Shown here: one piece after another, positions 5,036-5,187 of the stretch
Layout: the number at the start of each line of letters is the position of its first letter
How positions within the stretch are numbered: position 1 is the stretch's first letter
From: Anaerolineales bacterium UBA5069
GTDB taxonomy: Bacteria > Chloroflexota > Anaerolineae > Caldilineales > Caldilineaceae
Assembly (NCBI GenBank): GCA_002415895.1
Contig: DIAV01000186.1
Coordinates: 2,649-7,835 of the forward strand
DNA: 5,187 bases
Reading direction: 5' to 3'
Translations under genes and position numbers: made by a program
The notes under the pieces: generated by a model
Told to the model about the DNA's origin: nothing
Database searches by the model: none
Seen by the model: only the letters and a program-made list of their open reading frames with translations

Positions 5036-5187
5036 GCATTTCCGTTCAAAGGTGACACCAGCGTGAGAACAGCATCTCAACGCCAGGCTGCAAAGGCGCG
5101 CGAAGCAACGCATAGGAAGGCCACAACCATGAACACAGATCACGGCGGAACAAGCATAGATACACACAGATATCCGCAGTGATCCCT
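5036..5187 (-). other. Leader region of the peptidase-lipoprotein operon
   Basis: This region should hold the promoter for the leftward pair unless transcription comes from beyond the window. I do not see a good -35/-10 pair on the minus strand. A small inverted repeat, TGAGA-6 bases-TCTCA (5064-5079), lies about 30 bases before the start codon. The distal part is the repeat-like stretch described at 5121-5181. Confidence 0.35.
5121..5181. repeat. Possible dispersed intergenic repeat of the ACACAGAT type
   Basis: The stretch upstream of the peptidase gene carries ACACAGAT twice (5133-5140 and 5164-5171) plus the related CATAGATA (5155-5162). Read on the minus strand it gives TCTGTGTTCAT and ATCTGTGTGTATCTATG. 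It resembles the short, period-of-about-12 noncoding repeats that recur in many environmental bacterial genomes. A related piece, sharing the exact 13-mer ACAGATCACGGCG, lies at 991-1003 downstream of the kinase. Assignment to a repeat family is from recollection of such sequences, not from a search. Confidence 0.35.

Noticed and set aside
5036..5167. 44-residue Cys-rich extension of the peptidase
   Set aside because: It is unlike the family N-terminus and reads through noncoding repeat-like DNA. The ATG at 5035 has GGAAA upstream.

Overview
The window holds six protein-coding genes and reads as ordinary GC-rich bacterial chromosome. There is no phage, transposon, CRISPR or rRNA/tRNA signal. 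The source is most likely a free-living bacterium. The combination of a DUF1269 protein, an HEVAHHFG-type zincin, an RDD membrane protein and a secreted lipoprotein would fit Chloroflexota, but that placement is a guess from gene content and cannot be proved from this stretch.

Layout, left to right. Positions 22-954 (+) encode a PfkB/ribokinase-family sugar or nucleoside kinase. Positions 955-1275 are a noncoding gap with a perfect 15-bp inverted repeat, then an extended -10 promoter candidate overlapped by small inverted repeats. Positions 1276-2463 (+) encode an unrecognised protein built mainly from ten tandem repeats of about 22 residues, each resembling one amphipathic helix punctuated by Asn/His-Pro. 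Two bases later, 2466-3161 (+) encodes an RDD-family integral membrane protein. After a 74-base gap, 3236-3709 (+) encodes a DUF1269 membrane-associated protein with a glycine-rich hairpin. A strong 14-bp hairpin at 3741-3772 separates these rightward genes from a convergent leftward pair. That pair is a zincin-like metallopeptidase (5035-4640, -) followed after 16 bases by a lipoprotein (4623-3775, -) with two related C-terminal units. The last 150 bases hold the peptidase leader and a stretch resembling short dispersed intergenic repeats.

How they may work together: the 22-residue-repeat protein and the RDD protein are almost certainly cotranscribed and probably act at the membrane, with DUF1269 possibly in the same transcript. 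The metallopeptidase and lipoprotein form a separate leftward operon. The kinase appears unrelated to the rest. The most unusual item is the repeat protein, whose 22-residue proline-punctuated periodicity is formally like that of exchangeable apolipoproteins. No new multi-gene defence or mobile system is evident.
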